Positions 35,640 to 45,046 of a stretch of 64,000 bases of DNA are shown one piece after another. Source of the stretch: an uncultured Eubacteriales bacterium (GTDB lineage Bacteria; Bacillota; Clostridia; TANB77; CAG-508); assembly GCA_905203305.1 (NCBI GenBank), contig CAJKVH010000005.1, positions 1-64,000 of the forward strand. The letters run 5' to 3'. Each line of letters begins with the position of its first letter. Position 1 is the stretch's first letter. The position numbers and the translations under genes were made by a program. The notes beneath the pieces are model-generated. The model ran no database searches. It was not told the origin of the DNA and saw only the letters and a program-made list of their open reading frames with translations.

Positions 35640-37349
35640 TTACATTTTATCTGGCATTTCCATGCCTAATAAATATGCTCCTTTTTTTAATACTTTTCCT
35701 GTGGCATATGTTAAATATGTTCTTGCATCTTGAATAGATTTATCATCATTTATTATCTTATTTTCATTGTAAAATGAACTATATGCCTTTGATAAATCTA
35801 TTAAATATCTTGCTAAAATAGATGGTTCATTTTTTTCTACTACCTGTTTTAAAGTATCTCCAAAATTGTAAATTATATTTATCAATTTTAAAGATTGTTC
35901 ATCCATTAGATTTTCAGTTTTTATTTCTTCTAGTTTTGGCAAATATCCTACTTTTTCTAATACGCTCTTTGTTCTTACATAAGTATATTGAATGTAAGGT
36001 CCAGTTTCTCCTTGGAAATTTAGTACTTCATCCCAATCAAATACTTGGTCTTTTATCCTGTTTGTTGCTAAGTTATTAAATACAACCGCACCAATTCCTA
36101 CTTTTCTTGCAACATCTTCTTTGTTTTCTAAATTAGGATCTTTTTCATCTATTATTTTTTGTACTCTTGATACAGATTCTTTTAATAAATCCTCTAATTT
36201 TACAACAGTTCCTTCTCTTGTTGACATTTTACCTGATTTTAGTCTTACCATTCCATAAGATACATGTTCTAATCCTTTTAGATATTTTTCATCTAATCCT
36301 AAATATCTTGCTGCTGCAAATATTTGTCTAAAATGTAAATCTTGTTCATAAGCTACTACATATAAACATTTATCAAAATCATAAGTTCTTGCTCTGTAAA
36401 GAATTGCTGCTAAATCCCTTGTATCGTATGTTGTTGATCCATTTGATTTAACTACCATACATGGTGTATTTATTCCTTGATCTTCTAGATCTATTATTTT
36501 TGCACCATTTGATTCTATTAAATGTCCTGATTTTTCTAAAATATCAATTGTTTCTGGCATCTTATCTGTATAAAAAGATTCACCATTCCAAGAATCAAAT
36601 GTTGTTCCTAGTTCATCATAAACTCTTTGGAATTCTTGCAAACTTAAACTTTTAAATTTATTCCATATATCTAAGCAATATTCATCATTATTTTCTAGTT
36701 TTCTAAAATTTTCTCTACATTCATTTAAAACATTTTCATCTTCTTTGCATAAGTTGTTTATCCTTACATATAAATCTAACATATCATCAATTGGATGCTC
36801 TTTAAATGTATACTCATTTCCCCATTTTTTATATCCTTCAATCATTTTACCAAATTGTGTACCATAATCTCCTAAATGGTTAATTCCAGTTACATTATAT
36901 CCTAAATATTTATAAATATTATAAAGCGCTTGTCCAATTCCTGTAGTTCTTAAGTGTCCAATATGAAATGGTTTAGCAATATTTGGAGAAGAAAATTCTA
37001 CTATTATGTTTTTTCCTTTTCCATATTCTGATTTTCCATATTCATCATTATTTGCTATTTCATTTAATACTGTTTTTATTTTTGTATCTTTATTTACAAA
37101 GAAATTTAAATACCCACCTGCTATTTCTACTTTTGTAATATTTTTTTCGTCTAATATAACTCTTTCTTTTATATCACTGGCTATAATTTGTGGTGCTTTT
37201 TTTAGTATTTTTGCAAGTCTAAAACAAGGAAAAGCATAATCTCCATTGCTTGTATCTTTTGGTATTTCTATGTATGATACAATTTCTTCTTCTGGTATAG
37301 AAATTACATCTGAAATATTTTTTGCAATTATTTGTTTAAAATCTATCAT
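35640..37349 (-). CDS. argS: Arginyl-tRNA synthetase
   Basis: A 569-residue class I synthetase. The HIGH motif is in KPFHIGHLRTTG (about 125), the KMSKS equivalent is KMSTREGTVVKL, and both the N-terminal Add-1 domain and the C-terminal DALR anticodon-binding domain are present with a canonical end (LLGMEMPDKM). It charges all tRNA-Arg species. It is of special interest here because the arginine codon CGG appears to be unassigned in this genome. The gene uses only other Arg codons. Confidence 0.97.
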   Translation of the reverse strand: MIDFKQIIAKNISDVISIPEEEIVSYIEIPKDTSNGDYAFPCFRLAKILKKAPQIIASDIKERVILDEKNITKVEIAGGYLNFFVNKDTKIKTVLNEIANNDEYGKSEYGKGKNIIVEFSSPNIAKPFHIGHLRTTGIGQALYNIYKYLGYNVTGINHLGDYGTQFGKMIEGYKKWGNEYTFKEHPIDDMLDLYVRINNLCKEDENVLNECRENFRKLENNDEYCLDIWNKFKSLSLQEFQRVYDELGTTFDSWNGESFYTDKMPETIDILEKSGHLIESNGAKIIDLEDQGINTPCMVVKSNGSTTYDTRDLAAILYRARTYDFDKCLYVVAYEQDLHFRQIFAAARYLGLDEKYLKGLEHVSYGMVRLKSGKMSTREGTVVKLEDLLKESVSRVQKIIDEKDPNLENKEDVARKVGIGAVVFNNLATNRIKDQVFDWDEVLNFQGETGPYIQYTYVRTKSVLEKVGYLPKLEEIKTENLMDEQSLKLINIIYNFGDTLKQVVEKNEPSILARYLIDLSKAYSSFYNENKIINDDKSIQDARTYLTYATGKVLKKGAYLLGMEMPDKM

Positions 37350-37366
37350 CTTTTCATCTCCGTTCT

Positions 37367-38374
37367 TTATTCTTCAAAGTAATCTAACTTCATTGCCTTT
37401 TTTACTGCTTTCATAGTTTCTTTTGCTTCTTTTCTTGCTTTGGCTGTTCCTTCTTTTAAAACTTCATCTATTATTTCTGGATGTTTTTCTAAATACTCTC
37501 TTTTTTCTCTCATTGGTCTTAAAAATTCTATTGTATTTTTTGCCAATTGTTTTTTGCATGCTACGCATCCTCTTGTTCCTGCTCTACATTCTTTACAAAC
37601 ATTACTGCATTCTTCTTCTGAACTAAATAACTTGTGATAATATGAAACCATACAAACATCTGGATTTCCTTTATCATCTTTTCTAATTCTGTTTGGATCT
37701 GTTACTGCACTCATTATTTTTCTTGTTATTTCTTCTTCTGAATCTGAAATATATATTGCATTTCCTAATGATTTTCCCATTTTTTCATTTCCGTCTAATC
37801 CTTTTATTCTTCTATTTTTTGATAAATATATTTCAGGTTCTTTTAAAACATCTCCATATATAGAATTAAATTTTCTTACTATTTCTCTACATTGTTCTAT
37901 TAGTGGTTCTTGGTCTTCTCCTGCTGGTACTATTTCTCCATTAAGTACAGTAATATCAGCTGCTTGACTTACAGGATATCCTAAAAATCCGTATGTTACG
38001 CTTTCTCCAAATAAATCCTTTTTTTGTGCAATCTCTGTTTTTACAGTTGGATTTCTTTGTAGTCTAGCTATTGTAACTAAATTAGAATAAAATACTGTAA
38101 GTTCAGCTGTTTCTGGTATCATTGATTGTACATATATTGTTGTTTTTTTAGGATCTATTCCTACAGATAAGTAGTCAATTACTAATTCCCTTACATTTTT
38201 TCTTACTTTTTCTGGATTGTTAAAATTGTCTGTTAATGCTTGCACATCTGCAACTAGAATATATGTTTCATATTCATCTTGTAATTTTACTCTATTTACC
38301 AATGATCCAAAGTAATGACCAATATGTAATCTTCCTGTTGGTCTATCTCCTGTTACTATTCTTTTTTTGCCCAT
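37367..38374 (-). CDS. trpS: Tryptophanyl-tRNA synthetase, with cysteine cluster
   Basis: A 335-residue class I synthetase with GDRPTGRLHIGHYFGSL (HIGH) at the N-terminus and GNEKMGKSLGNA (KMSKS). A cysteine-rich insert near residues 235-270 (a Cys in DVCMV, then CRAGTRGCVAC) fits, within one residue, the C-x22-C-x6-C-x2-C pattern that binds a 4Fe-4S cluster in the Thermotoga enzyme. It is placed in a run of aminoacyl-tRNA synthetases (cysS-trpS-argS). Confidence 0.96.
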   Translation of the reverse strand: MGKKRIVTGDRPTGRLHIGHYFGSLVNRVKLQDEYETYILVADVQALTDNFNNPEKVRKNVRELVIDYLSVGIDPKKTTIYVQSMIPETAELTVFYSNLVTIARLQRNPTVKTEIAQKKDLFGESVTYGFLGYPVSQAADITVLNGEIVPAGEDQEPLIEQCREIVRKFNSIYGDVLKEPEIYLSKNRRIKGLDGNEKMGKSLGNAIYISDSEEEITRKIMSAVTDPNRIRKDDKGNPDVCMVSYYHKLFSSEEECSNVCKECRAGTRGCVACKKQLAKNTIEFLRPMREKREYLEKHPEIIDEVLKEGTAKARKEAKETMKAVKKAMKLDYFEE

Positions 38375-38413
38375 TTTTTCTCCTTTTTATATTTTATAAT
38401 TATTAAATTAATT

Positions 38414-38442
38414 CCTCAAAAAATCTCCGTTCCCAAATGAGG
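38414..38442 (-). repeat. Small dispersed repeat, copy 2
   Basis: On the minus strand: CCTCATTTGGGAACGGAGAT, then a T-run and GAGG. It is related to the element at 1508-1537 (CCCCATTTGGGGACGGACCT and a T-run). It sits between the cysS stop and trpS and may form a hairpin with its CCTC/GAGG ends, so it might also act as a weak terminator. Confidence 0.5.
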
Positions 38443-38444
38443 AC

Positions 38445-39824
38445 TTAAACAAATTGATATCCATCTTTTGTATCTTTTATGTTATAGCCTCTATTAATTA
38501 TTTCTTGTCTTAATTTATCTGATTCTTCCCAATTTTTATTTTCACGTGCTATTTTTCTTTCTTCAGCTAATTTTATGATTTCATCTGGAATTTCTATTTT
38601 TCTTTCTTCTTTTTTATCAATACTTATTGCTAAAACACTATCAAATTTTCTTAATAATTCAGCTATTTTTTTTGATTTTTTACTGTTTTTAATTACATCC
38701 CAAACTATGCTCATTGCAAGTGGCATATTTAAATCGTCATTTATTGCCTTAAGAAACTCTTCTTCATATTTTTTTATTTCTTCATCAGATATATCATCAT
38801 TTCCTTCTAAATGCTTTTGATATCCACTCCTTAGTTTTTCTAATGCCTTTTGATTAGCTTCTATTGCTTCCCATGTAAAGTTTAATTTTGTTCTATAGCT
38901 ACTTGAGTATGTAAATAGTCTATATGAAAGTGGATCAAATCCTTTTTCTTCTATATCTTTTACTAGATATGCATTATTTAAACTTTTTGACATCTTTCCG
39001 CCATTTATTAAAATATATTCTCCATGAATCCAAAATCTAGCAGGTATTTTTCCACATGCTCCTTTGCTTTGCGCTATTTCATTTTCATGATGTGTTGGAA
39101 TTAAGTCAATTCCACCTGTATGAATATCAAATTCTTCTCCTAAATATTTTTGTCCCATAGCAGAACATTCTATATGCCATCCAGGATATGATAATCCCCA
39201 TGGGCTTTCCCATTTCATTATGTGATTTGGTTTTGCTTTTATCCATAATGCAAAGTCGTATGGATTTTTCTTTTCAGAGTCTACATCTACTCTTGCTCCA
39301 GCTTTTTGATCTTCTAGTTTTATTCCTGATAATATTCCATACGTATCTAATTTTGAAACATCAAAATATATTGCAGTAGATGTTTCGTATGCATAACCAT
39401 TTTCTAGTAGTTTTTGCACATAGTTTATCATTTCTTTTATATGTTCTGTTGCTTTACATACAACTTCTGGAGTTTCTATATTTAGTTTTTCCATATCTTG
39501 TAAAAATAATTTTGTATAATGCTCAGCTATTTCATAAGGAGATTTGTGCATTTCTCTAGCCGATTTTAGCATTTTGTCTTCACCTTCATCTGCATCTGAT
39601 ACTAAATGTCCAACATCAGTTATATTCATAACATGTTTTATTTTGTACCCATTATATTTTAGCACTCTTCTTATTATATCATTCATTATGTATGTTCTCA
39701 TGTTTCCTATAGTTGCATCTTTATATACTGTTGGTCCACATGAATACATTCTTACTTCTTCTTTATTTATTGGTTCAAACTTATCTTTTGTTTTTGTTAG
39801 TGTGTTGTAAAAATATATATCCAT
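38445..39824 (-). CDS. cysS: Cysteinyl-tRNA synthetase
   Basis: A 459-residue class I synthetase. Zinc ligands are seen in SCGPTVY (about C29), HIECSAMG (about C209) and THHENE. The KMSKS motif is intact (GGKMSKSLNNA). The HIGH motif reads TIGN instead of HIGN, so the first His is replaced by Thr. The rest, including the NITDVGHL stretch and the C-terminal anticodon region, is normal. It is first in the cysS-trpS-argS run. Confidence 0.95.
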   Translation of the reverse strand: MDIYFYNTLTKTKDKFEPINKEEVRMYSCGPTVYKDATIGNMRTYIMNDIIRRVLKYNGYKIKHVMNITDVGHLVSDADEGEDKMLKSAREMHKSPYEIAEHYTKLFLQDMEKLNIETPEVVCKATEHIKEMINYVQKLLENGYAYETSTAIYFDVSKLDTYGILSGIKLEDQKAGARVDVDSEKKNPYDFALWIKAKPNHIMKWESPWGLSYPGWHIECSAMGQKYLGEEFDIHTGGIDLIPTHHENEIAQSKGACGKIPARFWIHGEYILINGGKMSKSLNNAYLVKDIEEKGFDPLSYRLFTYSSSYRTKLNFTWEAIEANQKALEKLRSGYQKHLEGNDDISDEEIKKYEEEFLKAINDDLNMPLAMSIVWDVIKNSKKSKKIAELLRKFDSVLAISIDKKEERKIEIPDEIIKLAEERKIARENKNWEESDKLRQEIINRGYNIKDTKDGYQFV

Positions 39825-39855
39825 TTATGTAAATCACTTCCTTTTTATTTTTATT

Positions 39856-39883
39856 GGGATACAACTTTCAAAAGATGTATCCC
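39856..39883 (-). terminator. Terminator of the penicillin-binding protein gene
   Basis: GGGATACA/TGTATCCC arms followed on the minus strand by an AT-rich tract, 12 bases after the stop. Confidence 0.7.
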
Positions 39884-39895
39884 TAATTTTTTCTA

Positions 39896-42580
39896 TTATG
39901 TTTCACCAGTTCCTGTTGAATTTGAAGTGTTTCCTCCAGATGTGTTCTCAGATGTTGTATTTTTATCTTCTCCAGCTGTGTTTGTTTCAGGTTTCTTTTC
40001 TGGTTCTTTGGCTTTTACAGTTATAGTTCTTGTTTTTGATACCGATTTTCCATTTGAATTTTTTACAGAATATGTAATTGTGTATTTTCCAGCTTTAGAT
40101 GTATTTACAGATCCTGATATTGTTATTTTACTTGTTATATCTCCATCTTTATCATCCTTTGCTGTTGCCCCTTGTTCATTATAAGCCTCTCCGACATTTA
40201 ATGTTATATGGCTTTCACCATTTAATGTAATTGTTGGTTCACTGTCTTGATTTTTGTTTGAACTTCCTGAATTTGATTCATTGTGAACTGTACAATATGT
40301 TGTTGGTCCAGTTGATGATGAAGAACTTGATGTTTTCCATAATCCTAATCTTTCTTTTTCAACTGTATATGAATAATATTTTGTTATTTTGTTTGGACAA
40401 TATTGATTAGCTAACAAACCTGTTTCGCTACATATTTGAACTGAGTTAGAATGTCCATCACATTCATCTGGCACTTTTCCTTCTACAAATATTTCTTGAT
40501 ATGTATCAGAACATTTGCTTGTTGCTTTCTTTCCAGATGCTTTACATATTGTTTCAGTAACTATTCCTGATGGTTGTTCAAATGTTGATGAATCCTTTCC
40601 TGAGTGAACTTTTGACATAACTGCACTCCAAATTTTACCTGCAACATTTGTTGATCCTTTTACTTCTTCATTTTGGTCAAAACCATACCATGTTACTGCT
40701 GTATAGTAATTTGAAAGTCCGCATAACCATTTATCATAATTATCGTTTGTTGTACCTGTTTTTGCAGCTACATCTATTCCTGATATTTTACAATATGTTG
40801 CTGTACCATTTTGTACAACTGATTTCATTAAATCTTTTACAACATAAGCTGCTTGTTCTGACATTACTTCTTCACTATCTTGTTTCGCTTCTAATACTGT
40901 ATTTCCATCTGGGTCTGTAACTTTTGTATAGAATAATGGTTTTCTGTATGTTCCTTTATTTGCAATTGTAGCATACGCTCCTGCCATTTCTAAAGGTGTT
41001 ATACCTTTTGTGAAACCACCAATTGATACAGATGCTAAACCATCTTTATCTTTATCTATTGATGTAACTCCCATTTTTTCTAGATATTCTATAGATTTGG
41101 CTGGTGTAAGTTCATCTACTATTTTTATAAATGGTATATTTTGTGATGTTGTTATAGCACTTCTTACACTAATTAATCCTTTAAATGCATTATAGTCTTT
41201 TGGATTCCATCCTTTTATTCCAAAATCTGTTGCATTATCATCATAAATTGTTGCTGCACTTATTGTTCCTTCATTTATTCCTGGAACTAATGATGTTAAT
41301 GGCTTTATTGATGATCCTGTTTGTCTTGGACTTTGTGTTGCTCTATTTAATCCTCTTGATTCTTTCTTTTCTCCAAGACCACCTTCTAGACCTACAACAT
41401 ATCCAGTTTCATTATCTATTATTACCATTGCTGATTGTGATGTTTCTCCATCTACATTTGATGATTTTCTTGTATATTGACTGCTGTTTTTTACCATTAC
41501 TTCATCCATTTTTGATTGTACATTTGAGTCTTGTGTTGAATAGATTGTAAGTCCACTACTATATACATATGTAGATGCTAAGCTTTTTGATATTCCTTTT
41601 TCTTTTGCTACATCTTCTATTACTTGTGCTATTGCTGCATCTGTATGATATGAATATATTGATCCCATGTTTTCTGCTTTTTGGAAGTTTAATCCATCAT
41701 CTACTTTTTTTACAGCTTCATCATATTCTGATTGTTCAACCATTCCAAGTTGTAACATTTTATTTAATACTGTTTTTGTTCTATTTTTTATTTTTTCGGA
41801 ATTATCTTTTTCTCCATATGGATTATATGAATTTGGTGAATTATTAATTCCTGCTAAGAATGCACATTCTGCTAAATCTAAGTCTGATGCAGATTTATTA
41901 AAATAATATTCTGCTCCAACTTCTACTCCTAAGTTATTGCTTCCTCCTACAAATATTATATTTAAATATAATTCTAGTATTTGGTCTTTAGATAACATTC
42001 TTTCAATTTGATAAGCTTTTGCCCATTCTTTTACCTTTCTGATTACACCTTCTTTTCCAGATCTTTCATCATCTTTTGTTATATTTTTTACTAATTGTTG
42101 TGTAATTGTACTTCCACCAAATGATGATTTTCCAGCATGGATTACATATTGAGCTACTGCTGCTGCAGTTCTTTTAAAATCTACACCATTATGTTTATAA
42201 AATCTTTCATCTTCTATTGCTACATAGGCATTTTTTAAATTTTGTGGCATTTGATCTAGTTTTATTATTTTTCTATTTTCATCTCCACTTAATTCTGCTA
42301 GTTTATTTCCATCTTTATCAAGTACTATTGTATTTGACGATCCTATTACTAGCTCCTCTTTTGTTATTTCGAAGTCATCACCCCAACCTCCATATAACAT
42401 TCCTACTAAGATTCCTGTTCCAACTACTGCTACCATTACTATTATTAATAATAGTATTCTAAGTCCAACTGCAAGTTTAGGATGTTTTTTGGAAAATTTT
42501 ACTTTTTCTGTTTTTACTAATTGATTTTTGCTTCGTTTTCTATTTTTTTGATTTGTTTTCTTGCTTTTTTTATCACTCAT
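39896..42580 (-). CDS. Class A penicillin-binding protein 1A with C-terminal Ig-like domain
   Basis: An 894-residue bifunctional peptidoglycan synthase. A basic cytoplasmic N-terminus and one membrane helix (about 36-60) precede the GT51 glycosyltransferase (VAIEDERFYKHNGVD, then FGGSTITQQLVKN). The transpeptidase domain follows, with active-site serine in TGSSIKPLT, SxN-type ITTSQN, and KTGTTND. After a Cys-containing linker, a Big/DUF5011-like Ig domain (INLxVGEAYNEQGATAKDDKDG-type pattern, about 775-850) leads to a Thr/Asn-rich tail. It builds and cross-links cell wall. Single-gene unit. Confidence 0.95.
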   Translation of the reverse strand: MSDKKSKKTNQKNRKRSKNQLVKTEKVKFSKKHPKLAVGLRILLLIIVMVAVVGTGILVGMLYGGWGDDFEITKEELVIGSSNTIVLDKDGNKLAELSGDENRKIIKLDQMPQNLKNAYVAIEDERFYKHNGVDFKRTAAAVAQYVIHAGKSSFGGSTITQQLVKNITKDDERSGKEGVIRKVKEWAKAYQIERMLSKDQILELYLNIIFVGGSNNLGVEVGAEYYFNKSASDLDLAECAFLAGINNSPNSYNPYGEKDNSEKIKNRTKTVLNKMLQLGMVEQSEYDEAVKKVDDGLNFQKAENMGSIYSYHTDAAIAQVIEDVAKEKGISKSLASTYVYSSGLTIYSTQDSNVQSKMDEVMVKNSSQYTRKSSNVDGETSQSAMVIIDNETGYVVGLEGGLGEKKESRGLNRATQSPRQTGSSIKPLTSLVPGINEGTISAATIYDDNATDFGIKGWNPKDYNAFKGLISVRSAITTSQNIPFIKIVDELTPAKSIEYLEKMGVTSIDKDKDGLASVSIGGFTKGITPLEMAGAYATIANKGTYRKPLFYTKVTDPDGNTVLEAKQDSEEVMSEQAAYVVKDLMKSVVQNGTATYCKISGIDVAAKTGTTNDNYDKWLCGLSNYYTAVTWYGFDQNEEVKGSTNVAGKIWSAVMSKVHSGKDSSTFEQPSGIVTETICKASGKKATSKCSDTYQEIFVEGKVPDECDGHSNSVQICSETGLLANQYCPNKITKYYSYTVEKERLGLWKTSSSSSSTGPTTYCTVHNESNSGSSNKNQDSEPTITLNGESHITLNVGEAYNEQGATAKDDKDGDITSKITISGSVNTSKAGKYTITYSVKNSNGKSVSKTRTITVKAKEPEKKPETNTAGEDKNTTSENTSGGNTSNSTGTGET

Positions 42581-42741
42581 TCTTTTTGTTATATGTCAGT
42601 TTTTTTTTCTGGCATATTCCTCCCTTCTTTCTGGTTAAGCTTAAACCCTCTTTATTACTGTCTTTTTAAGCTTTTTGGTCTTTTTTTAGACGTTTCTATT
42701 ATATTATAATTTTATAAAAATTGCAATAGGGATAAATATCA

Positions 42742-42778
42742 AAAAAGAGTAAAGATTTTATTAATTTTTACTCTTTTT
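42742..42778 (-). terminator. Terminator of the spoIIA-spoIID region
   Basis: AAAAAGAGTAAA/TTTACTCTTTTT arms overlapping the spoIID stop, with a T-run on the minus strand. Confidence 0.85.
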
Positions 42779-43791
42779 ATAAATCATTTACATATGTTAT
42801 TTCTACTCCACTATAAAAATGTTTTATTATATCTTCGGCTTTACTTCCACTTTTGGCCATACTATCTGCACCTGTTTGACTCATTCCCACTCCATGACCA
42901 TATCCTAAAACTTTAAATTTTATTTTATTATCATTTATTTCGAATGTAAAATTTGTTGATTTTAATCCAAGTAACGTCCTTGCCTCTGTTCCTGCCATTT
43001 GCACATTTCCAAATTTTATTGTTTTTACTCTACCACTATTGGTATATTCTATAATTTGTACATTGTTTTCTTCATCAAGATTTAATTCAATTTCTGGGTA
43101 TTTAGTTTTTATTTTATCAATTAGTTCATCTTTAGTAAATTGGACTTCAGATTCATATTGCGTATATCCCTCTTCTCCTGCTGTTTGTACACTTTGTAAA
43201 TATGGAAGGTCACTTCCTCCCCATACATTACTTACTGTTTCTGTCTTTCCTCCACTATTTGAATGGAAAAATGCATCAATTGGCTTTCCTTCGTATGTAA
43301 TTATTTTTCCTTTAGTTGAATCTACTGCCATCGTAATTTTGTCCCAATTTTTTTGTCTTGAACTTTCATCCCATTTTGCCATTCTGTCTTCTTTTGAAAT
43401 CCATGCTTGACAACATTTATAGTCATCACATATATCTCCATTAGGATGTTTTCCGTTTATTTTTGTTTATTTGATATATTGTATATGTTCTTGCAACTAT
43501 TGCCTGAGCTTTTAAAGCTTCTATTTCATAATCCGCTGGCATTTCTCCAGATACTACTCCGTAAAGATATTCATCAATTAGCAATTCCTCTACTTGGTTT
43601 GTTTTGGCGTGGTATAATTTTATTGTTTTATATTTCGAATATTCATATGTTGTTTCTTTTTCCTTTTTTTCTGTTTCTTGAACTTGCGTATTTTCTTCAT
43701 TCTTATTTTGTTTTCTTTTTTTAGTGCATAAATTGGGCAAAATTATTATAATAAAAATAAATAATAAAATGTATTTTAGAATTTGTTTCAT
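42777..43791 (-). CDS. spoIID: Stage II sporulation protein D (SpoIID), +1 frameshift at CGG codon 113
   Basis: The start is set at 43791 (MKQILKYILLF) behind AAGGAG. The frame breaks at CGG (43453-43455). Skipping its C joins YQINKNK to GKHPNGDICDDYKCCQAW and gives about 337 residues, close to the usual SpoIID length. There is an N-terminal membrane anchor, the LIDEYLYGVVSGEMPA and LKAQAIVARTY motifs in the first part, then SNSGGKTETVSNVWG and the C-terminal GYGHGVGMSQTGADSMA. SpoIID is a lytic transglycosylase that drives engulfment with SpoIIM and SpoIIP. It lies 52 bases after sigF. Unshifted translation stops after a few residues and loses the catalytic part. Confidence 0.9.
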
Positions 43792-43843
43792 TTGTTTTGC
43801 TCCTTGTTTTGCTTTGTTTAATATTATGTTCATCTTTGTTTTT

Positions 43844-44570
43844 TTATGCTAATTCTTTTTTCATTCTATTTAATATCTTTTTTTCTATTCTTGAAACCTG
43901 TACCTGTGAAATTCCTAGAATTTTTCCAACTTCTGACTGTGTTTTGTCTTTATAATACCTTAGTAAAATTATCTCTTTTTCCCTTTTTTCTAAGGCATTA
44001 ATCATTTTATTTATTGTTATCTTATTTGTAATAATGTTTGCTTCATCTCTACTATTTCCTAAAGTATCTAGTATATTTATTCCATTTTTTTCATTATCAT
44101 TTGAATATAAATTTTCTTCTATTGAGTTTATAGGTTTATTACTTTCCATTGCTAAAGTTATTTCTTCTTTTGGCATTTTTAAAATTTTCGATATTTCGCC
44201 GTAATGTTGGTTCTCTTCCTTTTTTAGCAATCCATTCTTTTTGAATTTCTATTATTTTTCTATTCAGATCTTTTAAACTTCTGCTTATTTTTATAGGACC
44301 ATCATCTCTTATAAATCTTTTCACTTCTCCTAAAATATATGGAACAGCATATGTTGATAATTTTACTTCAAAATTTATATCAAAATTTCTTATTGATTTT
44401 ATAAATCCTATTGTTCCTATTTGATACAAATCTTCTATTTCATATCCTCTTCCAGAAAATCTTTTTACTATGCTCCAAATTAGTCCTTGGTTGTTTTCTA
44501 CTAATTTTGCCATAGAATCTTTATTTCCAGTTTGGGCTTTTTTTATTTCATTTGTAATCTCATCAAGCAC
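43844..44570 (-). CDS. sigF: Sporulation sigma factor F, +1 frameshift at CGG codon 124
   Basis: Two frame segments join at CGG (44199-44201). Removing the C gives EPTL-GEISKILKMPKEEI, the normal region 3 sequence, and a protein of about 241 residues (B. subtilis SigF has about 255). Region 2 is clear (GYEIEDLYQIGTIGFIKSIRNFD), as is region 4 (LRYYKDKTQSEVGKILGISQ followed by VQVSRIEKKIL). It directs forespore transcription and is held inactive by SpoIIAB. It is third in spoIIAA-spoIIAB-sigF, which favours SigF over SigG. Without the shift region 4 would be lost and no -35 recognition would be possible. Confidence 0.92.
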
Positions 44571-44575
44571 TTATT

Positions 44576-45046
44576 TTACCCCCTTAGAGCTTCTTCTAAA
44601 GTCACTATTTCTTCTTTAGGTTGTTCTTTAATTGTTTTTTTCATAGTGATTTTTGTTCCAAGTCCAAGTACTGATTCAACTTGCAATTCATCCATAAAGC
44701 TTTCCATTATGGTAAATCCCATTCCTGACCTTTCTAAATTAGGTTTGCTTGTATATAATGGTTGTTTTGCCATTTCTATATTTTCTATACCTTTTCCATT
44801 ATCTGATATTTCTATTGTAACTTCTCTATCATTTATTTTGCATCTTAAATTTATTATTCCTAATTTGTCTTCATATCCATGCACTATTGAATTTGTAACT
44901 GCTTCTGACACGGCTGTTTTTATGTCTGATATTTCTTCTATTGTTGGATCTAAACTTGCAACAAATGCAGCTACCGTTATTCTTGCAAAAGCTTCGTTGT
45001 TAGATTTACTTAAAAATTCTAATTTCATCTCATTTTGGTTTATCAT
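44576..45046 (-). CDS. spoIIAB: Anti-sigma F factor / kinase SpoIIAB
   Basis: A 156-residue GHKL-fold protein that binds SigF or, with ATP, phosphorylates SpoIIAA. The N-box is in [14 protein letters not shown] (about 47-60), the G1 box in [14 protein letters not shown] (about 83-96) and the G2 box in [15 protein letters not shown] (about 108-122). It overlaps spoIIAA by four bases and lies five bases before sigF. Length is slightly above the usual 146 because of a C-terminal tail. Confidence 0.96.
   Translation of the reverse strand: MINQNEMKLEFLSKSNNEAFARITVAAFVASLDPTIEEISDIKTAVSEAVTNSIVHGYEDKLGIINLRCKINDREVTIEISDNGKGIENIEMAKQPLYTSKPNLERSGMGFTIMESFMDELQVESVLGLGTKITMKKTIKEQPKEEIVTLEEALRG

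Noticed and set aside
9982..44201. CGG reassigned to another amino acid instead of frameshifting
   Set aside because: Reading CGG as any amino acid keeps the wrong frame; only removal of one base restores the conserved downstream protein at all six sites.
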